A stretch of 64,000 nucleotides of DNA from Saprospiraceae bacterium (GCA_020629715.1 JAHDCU010000005.1:124001-188000); one strand, 5' to 3'; positions 29,600-39,249 are shown, counted from the stretch's first letter. Made by a program: numbers and translations. The notes: generated from the letters alone by a model not told the origin.

Positions 29600-30499
29600 C
29601 TATTCGGTATACTCTAATTCTACTTGGAATCTTTTATCTACCATCCCTAAAGCCTTGGCTACACGAGGAGATACGACTAGGTCAATATTGGAGCCATATA
29701 AGTTTTCATCGAAGGGTCCTATGACCTGTGCCCATACTGATCTTCGCACAAGTGGACTATATATTTTGATCAGTGAATTAGGTGTTGCCGTTTTGTGTAG
29801 AACAAATAAGTTGTCTTTATCAGAAGTATTTTTATTCCAATAGGCTATTGCTTTTGATCGCTTTACATTGGTGATCTGGTCAATAGCCACAGTATCTTGT
29901 TCTAAAGAATCTAAGAGCTCCAGTTCTAGTTTTTTGACAAAAACCATTTGTTCCAGATCATTTGGGATTAGTTCAACTTCGTTATTCGTGATGACTTTTT
30001 GTTTCTTATCGGATTGTTCCACACGTTGTTTTGGCTGCTGAGATGCTTTAGATAACCAACCTATCTGAAGCACTTGACCTAAAGAGATATCAGGGCTCGT
30101 AAGTTTGTTCCTACGCATCATGGATTTGATATCCTGATTGAAGTATATTTTCGAAATTCTAAAAATATTGTCTTTTGCTCTCGCTTCGTAGTAGAGTGGG
30201 ATATCAGCAGATTGCTTTTGATCAATGGATATCATCTGATCGTTTACAGGGATTTTTAATAAAGATCCTTCATTTAATCTGTTTAGAGCAATATTAGGAT
30301 TTATTCTTTTGATATCGGATATCTCGACACCATAGATCGATTTGATACTATACGCTGACTCTTTCGCTAATACTTTATGAAATATAAAACGCTCGTTCTT
30401 ATCTACTTTGACGAATAGCCCATTTTGTCCTTGTGCCATTGCACATAAGGAAGTGAGTATAAAAATGAGTAGTATCCAACACTTATTCATTAGTTTCAT
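29600..30499 (-). CDS. Secreted LysM protein with C-terminal double-psi barrel-like domain
   Basis: About 299 residues from the ATG at 30499, chosen because a signal peptide (MKLMNKCWILLIFILTSLCAMAQ) starts there; an upstream ATG at 30556 would put 19 polar residues before it. Two LysM units follow: FHKVLAKESAYSIKSIYGVEISDIKRINP at about 42-85 and YEARAKDNIFRISKIYFNQDIKSMMRRN at about 105-150; both should bind peptidoglycan. The C-terminal 80 residues (LFVLHKTATPNSLIKIYSPLVRRSVWAQVIG, VVSPRVAKALGMVD) resemble an RlpA-like double-psi barrel. It probably acts at the cell wall; RlpA-like lytic activity is not shown. Confidence 0.78.
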   Translation of the reverse strand: MKLMNKCWILLIFILTSLCAMAQGQNGLFVKVDKNERFIFHKVLAKESAYSIKSIYGVEISDIKRINPNIALNRLNEGSLLKIPVNDQMISIDQKQSADIPLYYEARAKDNIFRISKIYFNQDIKSMMRRNKLTSPDISLGQVLQIGWLSKASQQPKQRVEQSDKKQKVITNNEVELIPNDLEQMVFVKKLELELLDSLEQDTVAIDQITNVKRSKAIAYWNKNTSDKDNLFVLHKTATPNSLIKIYSPLVRRSVWAQVIGPFDENLYGSNIDLVVSPRVAKALGMVDKRFQVELEYTE

Positions 30500-30565
30500 G
30501 TATTGAAGCGATTGACTAACAACCTGTAAATTTATATGCAGTCCATTGATTTCCAATATTTCAGC

Positions 30566-30626
30566 TTTTTATCCTCCCGTCCGCCTTGGGAGGACGAAAC
30601 TCAAAAAGAGTTTCATCTTGAAAAAC
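30566..30626. repeat. REP-like double-hairpin repeat, copy B
   Basis: Two adjacent hairpins: CCTCCC/GGGAGG (30573-30578 with 30588-30593) and GAAACTC/GAGTTTC (30596-30602 with 30608-30614, loop AAAAA). The second hairpin and the flank CATCTTGAAAA match copy A at 10384-10432 in inverse orientation. The remainder of 30627-30729 shows nothing clear. Confidence 0.6.
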
Positions 30627-30729
30627 TAGCAACCGCATTTAGAATTAACGCTTGTAATTCAATAGCTTCGGGTATTTAGTAATGCAAATATATTAATTAA
30701 ATTCTTTATGTGTAAATATCTGTTTTCCA

Positions 30730-31461
30730 TTGAATAAAATTGCAATCATTCCAGCTCGGCTACAATCTACACGGCTTCCGCAAAAGTTGATGATCCAAGT
30801 ACATGGCAAATCTATACTTCAGCATGTATATGATCGAGTTGTAGATTCGGCATGTTTTGATCGAGTCATTATTGCCTGTGACGATCAAATTATCGAAAAG
30901 TCAGCTCAGGCATTTGGTGCTGAAGTCTATTTAACGAATAAAAAACATATTTCTGGTACAGATCGCATAGCACAGGTAGTACAAGAACAAAATCTGAACG
31001 GTATTATTGTCAATGTACAGGGAGACGAGCCACTAATTGGAGTGGATACTTTAGCTGCATTGCTTTCATGTTTTGATGACCCTTCTGTTGATATCTGCTC
31101 TGTTTTTCGAGAAAAAGAGAATACGCAAGATTATAACAATCCCAATTGTGTCAAACTCGTCACAGATAGTCAGCATAATGCGCTTTATTTTAGCAGAGCC
31201 AGTATACCTTTTGATCGAGAGGGGAAAACTACCAGCTTTAAGCAGCACGTAGGTATCTACGCTTTTAAAAGTTCCGTTTTACTTGATTTGGTTGAACTTA
31301 AGCCTAGTACCTTGGAGCTTACAGAAAAGCTTGAGCAGCTGCGTTGGTTAGAGAATGGGTATTCTATTAGAATGGTACAGACTAAGGATCAATTGATTGG
31401 AATAGATACTGAGGAAGATCTTGATAGATTTGAGCAGTATCTAGATCAGAGAAAACTTTGA
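30730..31461 (+). CDS. kdsB: 3-deoxy-manno-octulosonate cytidylyltransferase KdsB
   Basis: Activates Kdo to CMP-Kdo for lipopolysaccharide inner-core synthesis in the cytoplasm. The 243-residue length is usual. The nucleotide-binding N-terminus IPARLQSTRLPQKLM is clear; VNVQGDEPLI binds the metal and CTP; HVGIYAFKSSVLLDLVEL and LEQLRWLENGYSIRMVQT are family regions. The start is a TTG, because the first in-frame ATG would delete the nucleotide-binding loop. The gene overlaps the convergent cytidine deaminase gene by 16 bp. Confidence 0.93.
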   Translation: MNKIAIIPARLQSTRLPQKLMIQVHGKSILQHVYDRVVDSACFDRVIIACDDQIIEKSAQAFGAEVYLTNKKHISGTDRIAQVVQEQNLNGIIVNVQGDEPLIGVDTLAALLSCFDDPSVDICSVFREKENTQDYNNPNCVKLVTDSQHNALYFSRASIPFDREGKTTSFKQHVGIYAFKSSVLLDLVELKPSTLELTEKLEQLRWLENGYSIRMVQTKDQLIGIDTEEDLDRFEQYLDQRKL

Positions 31462-31928
31462 TCGAAGCCAAAAGGGAGGAGATCTTTGGCGGATTTAAAC
31501 ATCAATATTTCGTCTTTATCGGCCTTTAATAAAATCCTGATAGGAGTGTCTTGGCGATTTTCATACTCTTGTATGACTTGCCTACATGCACCGCAAGGAC
31601 TTACTGGCAAGGTGACCGGTTTATTTAGATTTTTAGCTGTTATTGCTAGGGAATCAATGGATACTCCTGGCCACTGAGAGCTAGCAGAAAATAGTGCGAC
31701 TCGCTCTCCGCATATACAAAGCGGATACGAGGCATTTTCTTGATTTGATCCTAAGGCTATTTTATCATTAGATAATCGTGCCGCAGCGCCTACCTGAAAC
31801 TCAGAATATGGAGAATAAGAATGTTGGAGTTGTTCCACTGCAAGTTTTATGATCTCTTGATCTTTTTCATCCAAATCATCGATGGATTTGAAAGTGAAAT
31901 ACTCGATGTTTAGTGTATGCTTAATCAT
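31446..31928 (-). CDS. cdd: Cytidine deaminase
   Basis: A 160-residue enzyme of the homotetrameric type that converts cytidine and deoxycytidine to the uridine forms for pyrimidine salvage. The zinc motif is CGERVALFSA near residue 73, with the catalytic Glu, and PCGACRQVIQEY near residue 110. SYSPYSEFQVGAAARL and ENASYPL form the substrate pocket. Monocistronic; it converges with kdsB with a 16-bp overlap. Confidence 0.95.
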   Translation of the reverse strand: MIKHTLNIEYFTFKSIDDLDEKDQEIIKLAVEQLQHSYSPYSEFQVGAAARLSNDKIALGSNQENASYPLCICGERVALFSASSQWPGVSIDSLAITAKNLNKPVTLPVSPCGACRQVIQEYENRQDTPIRILLKADKDEILMFKSAKDLLPFGFDQSFL

Positions 31929-32032
31929 AAGCTAAGGTATTGTAGGGTTTATAGTAGCTATAATCATGCCTTTGTTTTTATAAGGCGTTTTTCTGTATAA
32001 GTATACTACCTTTACTCAAGCAATACTTATTA

Positions 32033-33346
32033 ATGAAACTAAGTCCACTTCATTCAGAGTCAGGTACCATGCAATGGTTTCAATTTTGCCGATATGCATC
32101 GGTGATTTTGATTTCGATTGTAATAGCAGCTTGTCTTGATATTGCAGATGTAGGTAGGGTAGAGTACATCTTTTTTCTAGCCAATATGTTCAGTTTTTTT
32201 TGGCTTTCAGGTGTCAAAAACCAAATGCTATCTTTCTTAGGTAAGAAAGCTTCTGATGAACGAAAATTTTGGTTAGCTAGATACTATAAAATTGTTCAAA
32301 CGCTTTCTATCGCCTTTGTTTTAGTGTTCTTACTAGCGCAAGTCTGTTTTGGCTTACTCGAGTGGACTAATCCGCTGTACATGCTATTCTTGGTACTGCT
32401 CATAAGTCCTATTGGCAACTTAGCGGATGCGATATTGATTTTAACGAATAGATTGAAGTTATTACGAGCTTATGCTACGATCATTCATCTAGCTAGAATT
32501 GTATTGATAGCTTCAGTAGCATACATATACCGTGATTGGGAGGCAATCATTTTTGCTTATTTCATCTGGTTGTTACTCAAGTGGTTTTTTGTTACGGGCT
32601 TAGTCTTTATGTCACGAGCTAAGCATCCCGAAGTATTACCTAAGCAAACGGAGGATGTAAAAAGGACTATTTACAAAAGCATAGCTAGCCTTAGCCTATT
32701 TGCGCTTTTAGGAGGATGCATGGATTATGTAGACGGCGTGATGGTGAAATATTTTTTTGGGGATGCTGATTTTGCAATGTTTAAATATGGGGCTAGAGAG
32801 TTTCCGTTATCCTTATTGTGGGCATCGGCGGTCACTACTGCCTTATTACCTTCTTTTTCTGAAAATGAGCAAGAGGGCACTGCAACCTTAAAAAATCAAC
32901 TTACTAAATGGATACCGATATTATTTGGCTCTGCTGGAGTATTGATCTTGCTAAGTCCATGGTTGTATGAGTGGGTTTATGGTTCAGCGTTTCGGCTATC
33001 TGCCTTGATATTCAATATATATCTGTTGATCATTATCACGAGAGTATTACTTCCACAACTAATCTATTATGCTCGTGGATGGAATTCGGCCTTAGTCGTG
33101 ATGGGATTAGTGGAGCTCTTAGTAAATATTGTTCTTTCCTTGATACTGCTTCATTACTATGGATTGATAGGTATAGTCATAGCTACATGCATTGCTTTTT
33201 TGGTTGAGAAAATCATGTATATCTCGTACTTAAGATTTAGGTCGGACTATTCATTTTGGGATGCCATTCCGGTTAAATCTTACCTGACTTGGTCACTACT
33301 ATTAATGGTTTGCTTTGGGATAAGCACGTATTATTACTATTTATAA
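32033..33346 (+). CDS. Polysaccharide flippase (Wzx/MATE-like) membrane protein
   Basis: A 437-residue polytopic membrane protein with about 12 hydrophobic helices. The polar N-terminus and the first helix (CRYASVILISIVIAACLDI), the helix-2 region (VEYIFFLANMFSFFWLSGVKNQML) and the late motif (SLSLFALLGGCMDYVDGVMVKYFFGDADFAMFKYGARE) fit the oligosaccharide flippase group of the MOP superfamily. It should move lipid-linked glycans across the inner membrane. The prmC gene starts 13 bp downstream. A TACCTTTA element about 20 bp before the start is a near match to the -7 consensus. Confidence 0.82.
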   Translation: MKLSPLHSESGTMQWFQFCRYASVILISIVIAACLDIADVGRVEYIFFLANMFSFFWLSGVKNQMLSFLGKKASDERKFWLARYYKIVQTLSIAFVLVFLLAQVCFGLLEWTNPLYMLFLVLLISPIGNLADAILILTNRLKLLRAYATIIHLARIVLIASVAYIYRDWEAIIFAYFIWLLLKWFFVTGLVFMSRAKHPEVLPKQTEDVKRTIYKSIASLSLFALLGGCMDYVDGVMVKYFFGDADFAMFKYGAREFPLSLLWASAVTTALLPSFSENEQEGTATLKNQLTKWIPILFGSAGVLILLSPWLYEWVYGSAFRLSALIFNIYLLIIITRVLLPQLIYYARGWNSALVVMGLVELLVNIVLSLILLHYYGLIGIVIATCIAFLVEKIMYISYLRFRSDYSFWDAIPVKSYLTWSLLLMVCFGISTYYYYL

Positions 33347-33359
33347 GCAAGTTATTGAT

Positions 33360-34142
33360 ATGACAAAAGCAACCTTTTCGAAGGCATTAATCGATTTGTA
33401 TGACTCTCGTGAAATTGATTATTTCTGGAGATGTATACGCGAAGATATATCTGATCTGAACGAAGAGCTTTTTCAGGAGATAGTTCAGCGGCTTTTGGAT
33501 CAAGAACCCATAGATTATATCACTGGCTGGACATATTTTTTGGATTTTAAACTAAAAGTGAATCGTCATGTCTTGATTCCTCGACCTGAGACCGAGGAGT
33601 TGGTTATGCAAGTTGTACAAGACAATCATGACTGCTCTGGTTTATCTATTTTAGATATTGGTACGGGGTCGGGGTGTATTGCGATTTCTTTGATGAAGAA
33701 AATGAAGGACGTTCATGTAACAGCAATTGACATAGATTCAAAAGCTTTAAAAGTAGCTGAGGAAAATGCGGTATTGACGGATTCAGATATTGACTTCTTG
33801 AAACTTGATTTTTTGACGGAGTCAGAGACCTTAGCTAAGTATGACATCATCATTTCTAATCCTCCATATATAGCACAAGAAAGTGAGCGACAAAGGTTAA
33901 GTAATTCGACATTCACATACGAACCAGATAAAGCACTTTATGGACCCAAAGATGACCATCTTCAGTTTTATAAAGAAATCGCAAGGTTTGGCAGAAAACA
34001 CTTGACTGAAGGTGGAAAGATTTATCTAGAACTCAACCCATTTGATGCTAAAGAGATCGCAAAGTATTATGAAGATTACCCAGAGATAGAGCTGATCAAA
34101 GATTTACAAGGAAAAGAAAGGATGCTGCGGTTATCCTCCTGA
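33360..34142 (+). CDS. prmC: Peptide chain release factor N5-glutamine methyltransferase PrmC
   Basis: Methylates the GGQ glutamine of release factors 1 and 2. The 260-residue protein has the N-terminal helical release-factor-binding domain (about 1-75, ending [15 protein letters not shown] and [14 protein letters not shown]). The SAM-binding domain has [13 protein letters not shown] near residue 98 and [10 protein letters not shown]. The active-site motif is [10 protein letters not shown] near residue 165. It converges on the SUI1 gene with a 12-bp overlap. Confidence 0.95.
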   Translation: MTKATFSKALIDLYDSREIDYFWRCIREDISDLNEELFQEIVQRLLDQEPIDYITGWTYFLDFKLKVNRHVLIPRPETEELVMQVVQDNHDCSGLSILDIGTGSGCIAISLMKKMKDVHVTAIDIDSKALKVAEENAVLTDSDIDFLKLDFLTESETLAKYDIIISNPPYIAQESERQRLSNSTFTYEPDKALYGPKDDHLQFYKEIARFGRKHLTEGGKIYLELNPFDAKEIAKYYEDYPEIELIKDLQGKERMLRLSS

Positions 34143-34487
34143 TTTTTTGACGTTTTTGAATCCCATACCTACTAGTTCAGCAATCATTTTATCACGGTGA
34201 TCTCCTTGAATCAGGATCTCTCCATTTTTGACGCTACCACCGACTCCGCATTTCACTTTCAGAGATTTTCCTAGTTCTTTAAAAGTATCAGCTGCTCCAC
34301 CTTTGATTCCTCGTATGATAGTCGTACCGCTTCCTTTACGTTTTCGATCCAAAAAAATACGTACTACCGAGTTCAAATCAAACTTTGCTTTTGGTGTCAT
34401 TTCGTCTTTGATTTCCGGTGCATTTTCTGGATTTCCCAGTGATTGAAATGCATCCCAGCTGAGTGTTTTCGGTTGCTTTTTACTCAT
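34131..34487 (-). CDS. SUI1/eIF1-like translation factor (YciH family)
   Basis: A 118-residue protein. The C-terminal SUI1 domain is at about 45-115: [55 protein letters not shown]. The N-terminal 40 residues are low-complexity. Bacterial YciH proteins resemble eukaryotic eIF1 and can affect start-site fidelity on the ribosome; the exact role is not settled. The start overlaps the stop of the upstream hydrolase gene by 4 bp, so the two are probably translated together. Confidence 0.92.
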   Translation of the reverse strand: MSKKQPKTLSWDAFQSLGNPENAPEIKDEMTPKAKFDLNSVVRIFLDRKRKGSGTTIIRGIKGGAADTFKELGKSLKVKCGVGGSVKNGEILIQGDHRDKMIAELVGMGFKNVKKSGG

Positions 34488-35623
34488 GAGATAGGCTTAC
34501 GCTTCCAATTATTATTGATCATTCTGAGGAGTTCGTACGCAAGGTTCTGTACTCCTTCGTTGTTTTTGCTCAACGCAACTACAGCCGTTTTGGTTTCAGG
34601 CATTAACATCAGCATGGCGTAGTGTCCAGAAGTATGTCCTGAATGCATAATAATATTGGATCGTTTTTTTTGATCGATAACATACCAGCCTAAGCCAATA
34701 TCAATATGATTGCCTAGATTAGTGTCAGTGGTGGCTTTCATGGATAAGGAACAATAATCTTGGGCATTATTTTTCTCGTAGCAACGTATGGCATATTGGG
34801 CAAACCGCAAAAGTTCTTTTGCATTGGATTTAATCCCTTCAGAACCCGCAAACGATGGGAATGTCCATGGTCTTACGGGATTCATGGCACGATTATAACC
34901 TTGTGTTACTGTAAGGTCAGTATTTTCGATATGGCTTTTTTCAAATCCTAATTTTGACCAAAGTCTTTCTTCTAATGCTAGTTCATACGATGTCCCAGTA
35001 GCCTTCTCGATGATCCATTGTAGCAGTGCATAATTCATATGACTATATCTGAAAGTTCCAGATTTTACAGATGATTGCTTATGGTATGCGTCCAATAAAT
35101 GGAAATGGGTATAAACACCATAGGGGTCGTCCGCATTCAATTCATATTTGCCAAATCCTTTTGGTCTTTTGGGTAATCCTGAGGTGTGATTGAGTAAATC
35201 TTCCACCACCAGATGAGCGAGCTGATCATTATGAAATTTACTGGGGATAAAGTCCTGCACTTTCGATTTTAAAGAGATATCGCCAGTTTGGATAAGCTCA
35301 CCTATGAGTAAGGATGTAAAAACTTTAGATACGCTTCCGATTTCAAATATGCTATGTTGATTTAGCGATGATTCAGCTTGACCAAATGATCGATAGTAGC
35401 TGCTATCTTGATCTAATATCCCAATGATAAATCCAGGATGATCTTTAAGCTTTAGCTCTGTCTCATATTTAATCAATTTTAAAATTTCTGATCTAAGAGC
35501 ATCATCTTGACTTATCAGCTTGCAAATGGAAAATAGAGCAAATACAGGTATTAAAATCAATCGCAAGGCAAAAGCGTTGTATTGTAGACATTTCAATATA
35601 GTAGAGGCTCGATTATTCATCAA
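34484..35623 (-). CDS. Serine hydrolase, class C beta-lactamase-like
   Basis: A 379-residue protein with an N-terminal hydrophobic segment ([21 protein letters not shown]), so it is exported or membrane-anchored. The nucleophile motif SxxK is S-V-S-K in [17 protein letters not shown] near residue 97. The second motif, usually YSN, reads YSH ([13 protein letters not shown]). The third, usually KTG or HxG, is HSG in [15 protein letters not shown]. These proteins include peptidases, esterases and beta-lactamases; the substrate cannot be told. The asparagine-to-histidine change in the second motif deserves attention. Confidence 0.85.
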   Translation of the reverse strand: MMNNRASTILKCLQYNAFALRLILIPVFALFSICKLISQDDALRSEILKLIKYETELKLKDHPGFIIGILDQDSSYYRSFGQAESSLNQHSIFEIGSVSKVFTSLLIGELIQTGDISLKSKVQDFIPSKFHNDQLAHLVVEDLLNHTSGLPKRPKGFGKYELNADDPYGVYTHFHLLDAYHKQSSVKSGTFRYSHMNYALLQWIIEKATGTSYELALEERLWSKLGFEKSHIENTDLTVTQGYNRAMNPVRPWTFPSFAGSEGIKSNAKELLRFAQYAIRCYEKNNAQDYCSLSMKATTDTNLGNHIDIGLGWYVIDQKKRSNIIMHSGHTSGHYAMLMLMPETKTAVVALSKNNEGVQNLAYELLRMINNNWKRKPIS

Positions 35624-35686
35624 TTGAGTTAAATTTAAACAAACTATTCCAAGAATTATTCCGCTTCTTCAAATAATTAAGAATAA

Positions 35687-36907
35687 ATGGCATCACGAAA
35701 AGTTAAATTTGAAAATGACTTAGGCATCGAATTATCGGGTGTAATAGAGGTACCTGTAGATCAAAGTCCATTGGCTTATGCAGTATTTGCACATGCTTTT
35801 ACAGGTAATAAAAGTTTTGCTGCTACCAGAAATATTACAAAGGCCCTGACTAGAGAAGGTTATGGCGTTCTTCGATTTGATCTCACAGGTCTAGGCCAGT
35901 CAAAAGGTGATTTTTCTGATACTAATTTTACCACAGGAGTTAATGATATCAAAGCGGCTGTTCATTTTTTGGATACCCAATACGAACATCCCAAGATTTT
36001 GGTAGGTCACTCACTTGGAGGCGCAATGGCACTTAAAGCGGCGTATGAATTGGAGAGTATCAAAGCGGTAGCTACAGTAGGTACACCTTCAGAGCCAGTA
36101 CATGTTACACATCTTTTAGGGTGTAGTATTGATGATATCACTGAAAAAGGAGAAGCTTTGGTAGATATCGCAGGACGTGAATTTAAGATCAAACAGCAAT
36201 TCTTGGATGATATAGAATCTGTCGACCTAAAAGAGTCTATCAAAAAATTGAAAAAGGGCTTACTTATCCTACACTCTCCACAAGATCGAGTGGTAGAAAT
36301 CGAAAATGCCGCGAGTATTTATCATAGTGCTCATCATCCTAAAAGCTTTATCACTTTAGACGGTGCTGATCATATGCTTACTGAAAAAAGTGATGGTTTA
36401 TATGCGGGAGACGTGATCGCAGCTTGGGCAAGGAAGTATATCGAAATCCCCGAATCCAAGAAATTGAAAACTCATATGCAAGTAGTTGTAGAACAAGAAG
36501 GGGATGGATACACGACGGATATCTTAGCTGATGAGCATCGACTCGTTGCCGATGAACCCTCTGATGTTGGGGGTAGCAATTATGGTCCATCACCGTATGA
36601 ACTTTTGAATGCTTCTTTAGGTGCATGTACTGCTATGACATTGAAAATGTATGCACGTCGAAAAAAATGGCCATTAGAAACCGTACGTGTTCATTTAAAC
36701 TATGACAAAAGGCATATAGATGATGTCGATGATTATGCCAATCAAGCAAGTAAGATGGATCATTTCGAACGGAGTATCGAGATAGTAGGAGATTTGGATC
36801 AATTACAGATCAAGCGACTCTTGGAGATCGCCGATAAATGTCCCGTGCATAAAACGCTATCTACACCCAATTATTTCAAGACTACAATTACTCAAATGGA
36901 GGAGTAG
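35687..36907 (+). CDS. Bifunctional alpha/beta hydrolase - OsmC family protein
   Basis: A 406-residue fusion. Residues 1-255 are an alpha/beta hydrolase: the nucleophile elbow is GHSLGGAMAL near residue 108, the acid lies in SPQDRVVEI near 206 and the histidine is in DGADHMLTE near 229. Residues 270-406 are an OsmC/Ohr-like domain with the two redox cysteines in LGACTAMTLKMYARRKKW and DKCPVHKTL; OsmC proteins reduce organic hydroperoxides. This fusion is a known arrangement. It is probably an oxidative-stress esterase/peroxidase. The gene is monocistronic. Confidence 0.93.
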   Translation: MASRKVKFENDLGIELSGVIEVPVDQSPLAYAVFAHAFTGNKSFAATRNITKALTREGYGVLRFDLTGLGQSKGDFSDTNFTTGVNDIKAAVHFLDTQYEHPKILVGHSLGGAMALKAAYELESIKAVATVGTPSEPVHVTHLLGCSIDDITEKGEALVDIAGREFKIKQQFLDDIESVDLKESIKKLKKGLLILHSPQDRVVEIENAASIYHSAHHPKSFITLDGADHMLTEKSDGLYAGDVIAAWARKYIEIPESKKLKTHMQVVVEQEGDGYTTDILADEHRLVADEPSDVGGSNYGPSPYELLNASLGACTAMTLKMYARRKKWPLETVRVHLNYDKRHIDDVDDYANQASKMDHFERSIEIVGDLDQLQIKRLLEIADKCPVHKTLSTPNYFKTTITQMEE

Positions 36908-37008
36908 ATTAAAAGAAAGTCATTCAACTGCGCAGATACTTTAATAGATAAGCTATAACTTAAGGTAAACAGAAGACTACACTTAACTTTTATATTAAAA
37001 AGCGTAGT

Positions 37009-37509
37009 ATGGCGACCATTATTCCATTACAAGATCAAAGTTGGCGAACATTAAATGGAGATAGAATAAATGAAACAATCTCGGAAGCCGTAGAGAATGC
37101 AATACTCCTCGAAAAATCTAAAGGCAATGCCATAACTATTTGTATCGGGACGGATAGCCAAGTCCGTGCGGATGCTATTGAGTTTGCTACGGTGATTGTT
37201 TTTGTAAGAGAAAAGAGTGGAGGATTTATGTATATCTGTAAGAGTAAAGAATTTCGAAAAATGGAGCTTAAAGAGCGTATGATTGCTGAGGTGGCCAAAT
37301 CCGTAGAGATTTCATATGCATTGAGCGATATTATAAACAAATATCAAATTGCACTTGAAGTACATGCAGATATCAATAGCGATCCAACTTTTAAGTCAAA
37401 TGTTGCTTTCAAAGAAGCCATGGGTTATATCGTAGGAATGGGCTATATTTTTCGGTCTAAACCTGATGCTTTTGCGAGCAGTTGTTGTGCAGATAAAGTG
37501 GTTGGATAA
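37009..37509 (+). CDS. RNase H-like YkuK family protein (DUF458)
   Basis: A 166-residue protein. The first strand motif CIGTDSQVRADAIEFATVIVF gives the RNase H-like catalytic aspartate near residue 48. VHADINSDPTFKSNVAFKEAMGYIVGMGY and the C-terminal KPDAFASSCCADKVVG complete the YkuK pattern. Nuclease activity is not proven for the family. A TAACTTTT element about 18 bp before the start is a 7-of-8 match to the -7 consensus. Confidence 0.85.
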   Translation: MATIIPLQDQSWRTLNGDRINETISEAVENAILLEKSKGNAITICIGTDSQVRADAIEFATVIVFVREKSGGFMYICKSKEFRKMELKERMIAEVAKSVEISYALSDIINKYQIALEVHADINSDPTFKSNVAFKEAMGYIVGMGYIFRSKPDAFASSCCADKVVG

Positions 37510-37582
37510 TTCATATTATAATTTATTTTAATATTTAGCACGGTTTTTGCACCGCTCTAAACATATTATGCTTTTTGATAAT

Positions 37583-38941
37583 ATGAAAACACCCCAAATG
37601 AATAAATTATCGCAAATCATGCTTATGTGCGGAGTGATTGGACTATGCTCATGTAGTCAACACGAATCAGATATAAGCGATACAGATGATAAGCTTACGA
37701 TGGCCTTGATTGATCAAGGTGGATCACTTGGCTATTTTTTACAACCTGATAGTGACGACTACTCCAATATCCCGAATGATCCCAAAAACCCTTTAACAGC
37801 GGAAAAAGTTGAGCTTGGTAAGATGTTGTTTCACGATGCTGGTTTAGCCGTAAACTCCGAGTTTCAAGAAGGTATTAACACCTACTCTTGTGCATCTTGT
37901 CATCATGCTGCTGGAGGATTTCAGGCTAATCTCGCTCAAGGCATAGGAGATGGCGGAGTGGGATTTGGTTTAGAAGGTGAATTCAGATTCATGAATCCTC
38001 ATTGGGATGGTACCAAGGCTGATGTTCAGCCAATTAGAACGCCCTCAGCTTTAAATGTAGCGTATCAGACCAACCTACTTTGGAATGGTCAATTTGGAGC
38101 TACCATGTTAAATAATGGGACAGAGCATTACTGGATAGAAGGTACTCCAATAGAAACTAATTATCTTGGTTATGAGGGCGCAGAAACGCAAGCTATTGCC
38201 GGCCTTGGAGTCCATAGGCTCGAGGTTTCGATAGATAATGAGTATATCATGGAATCGGAATACAAAACAATGTTTGATGATATATTCACAGATATTCCAG
38301 AAGATGAGCGATATACGAATGAATATGCTGGTCTTGCAATAGCTGCATACGAGCGAACACTTTTACCTAATCAGAGCCCATTCCAAAATTGGCTGAGAGG
38401 AGATGCATCCGCCATGACAGAGACACAAAAGCAAGGAGCTATTCTTTTTGTAGAAAATAAATGTACCGATTGCCATACGGGTCCAGCGCTGAGTAGTATG
38501 TCATTTCATGCATACGGTATGGGAGATCTAGATCAGCATGGAACAGGAATTCTAAATGTTAGAGATGTCGAACCTGTAAATTATGGTAGAGCTAGTTTTA
38601 CAGGAAAAAGCTATGATAGATATAAGTTTAAGGTGCCACAACTGTATAATTTAAAGGATTCGCCATTTTATGGACACGGTTCTACTTTTAATTCGGTGTA
38701 TGAAGTGGTACAATATAAAAATCAGGGAATACCAGAAAACCCCAATGTCGCAACGGCAAAGTTGGCTGATCAGTTTGAACCATTAGGACTTACCGAGGAA
38801 GAAGTATTGGCAATCACTGATTTTATAGAGAATGGATTGTATGATCCTAATTTGAGTCGATATGAACCTGCTCATGTACCTTCAGGAATGTGCTTCCCGA
38901 ATAATGATTCTATTTCACAAGAGGATTTACATTGCAATTAA
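37583..38941 (+). CDS. Di-haem cytochrome c peroxidase/MauG-like lipoprotein
   Basis: About 452 residues from the ATG at 37583, chosen because it opens a lipoprotein-like signal (MNKLSQIMLMCGVIGLCSCSQ). Two haem-binding motifs are CASCH near residue 103 and CTDCH near residue 294. VELGKMLFHDAGLAVN, PIRTPSALNVAYQTNLLWNG and FKVPQLYNLKDSPFYGHGSTF are family signatures. It reduces peroxide or carries out MauG-like oxidation in the periplasm. Monocistronic, followed by two strong hairpins. Confidence 0.92.
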   Translation: MKTPQMNKLSQIMLMCGVIGLCSCSQHESDISDTDDKLTMALIDQGGSLGYFLQPDSDDYSNIPNDPKNPLTAEKVELGKMLFHDAGLAVNSEFQEGINTYSCASCHHAAGGFQANLAQGIGDGGVGFGLEGEFRFMNPHWDGTKADVQPIRTPSALNVAYQTNLLWNGQFGATMLNNGTEHYWIEGTPIETNYLGYEGAETQAIAGLGVHRLEVSIDNEYIMESEYKTMFDDIFTDIPEDERYTNEYAGLAIAAYERTLLPNQSPFQNWLRGDASAMTETQKQGAILFVENKCTDCHTGPALSSMSFHAYGMGDLDQHGTGILNVRDVEPVNYGRASFTGKSYDRYKFKVPQLYNLKDSPFYGHGSTFNSVYEVVQYKNQGIPENPNVATAKLADQFEPLGLTEEEVLAITDFIENGLYDPNLSRYEPAHVPSGMCFPNNDSISQEDLHCN

Positions 38942-39054
38942 ACCCTAATTATACATTTGAATATTCAAACGCATAACAGACGATTGATTTTCAAAGTATT
39001 AACAGCTATACTATAAAAACATTTTAGTGTAAATCCACGTCAGGGTTAACCTTC

Positions 39055-39126
39055 GACGAAATCATTGAATATCAATGATTTCGTCTACCGACAAGGGCTG
39101 ATTATTCAATTCTGTTGAATAATCAG
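39055..39126. repeat. Two adjacent perfect hairpins between the peroxidase gene and the his operon
   Basis: Hairpin 1 (39055-39085) has a 14-bp perfect stem, GACGAAATCATTGA, with loop ATA. Hairpin 2 (39098-39126) has a 12-bp perfect stem, CTGATTATTCAA, with a 5-base loop. Neither is followed by a T run. They could form a terminator region for the peroxidase gene, a REP-like element or a small RNA. The rest of 38942-39159 shows nothing else. Confidence 0.7.
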
Positions 39127-39159
39127 GGTTAAATAAATGGATTTTTCTGAACCAAGACT

Positions 39160-39188
39160 TTGAAAATTAGTTTCTCTAGGTATATTTG
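39160..39188 (+). promoter_or_regulatory. his operon promoter, TTG-N18-TATATTTG
   Basis: TTG (39160-39162), 18 bases, then TATATTTG (39181-39188), an exact match to the Bacteroidota consensus. The leader-peptide ATG begins only 4 bases after the -7 element, so the transcript probably starts at or next to that ATG. Confidence 0.75.
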
Positions 39189-39192
39189 ATAT

Positions 39193-39249
39193 ATGAATAG
39201 AATTAACCTACATCATCACCATCTTCATAAATTGCCTCAGGCGATGTGA
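39193..39249 (+). CDS. hisL: His operon leader peptide MNRINLHHHHLHKLPQAM
   Basis: An 18-codon frame with five histidine codons among six consecutive positions, placed between the his promoter and an attenuator hairpin. When charged tRNA-His is scarce the ribosome should stall here and prevent formation of the terminator. The downstream bases GATGTATGTAGTT can pair with AACCTACATCATC in the histidine-codon region, which gives the alternative folding needed for attenuation. No ribosome-binding site precedes it, consistent with leaderless translation. Confidence 0.88.
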   Translation: MNRINLHHHHLHKLPQAM

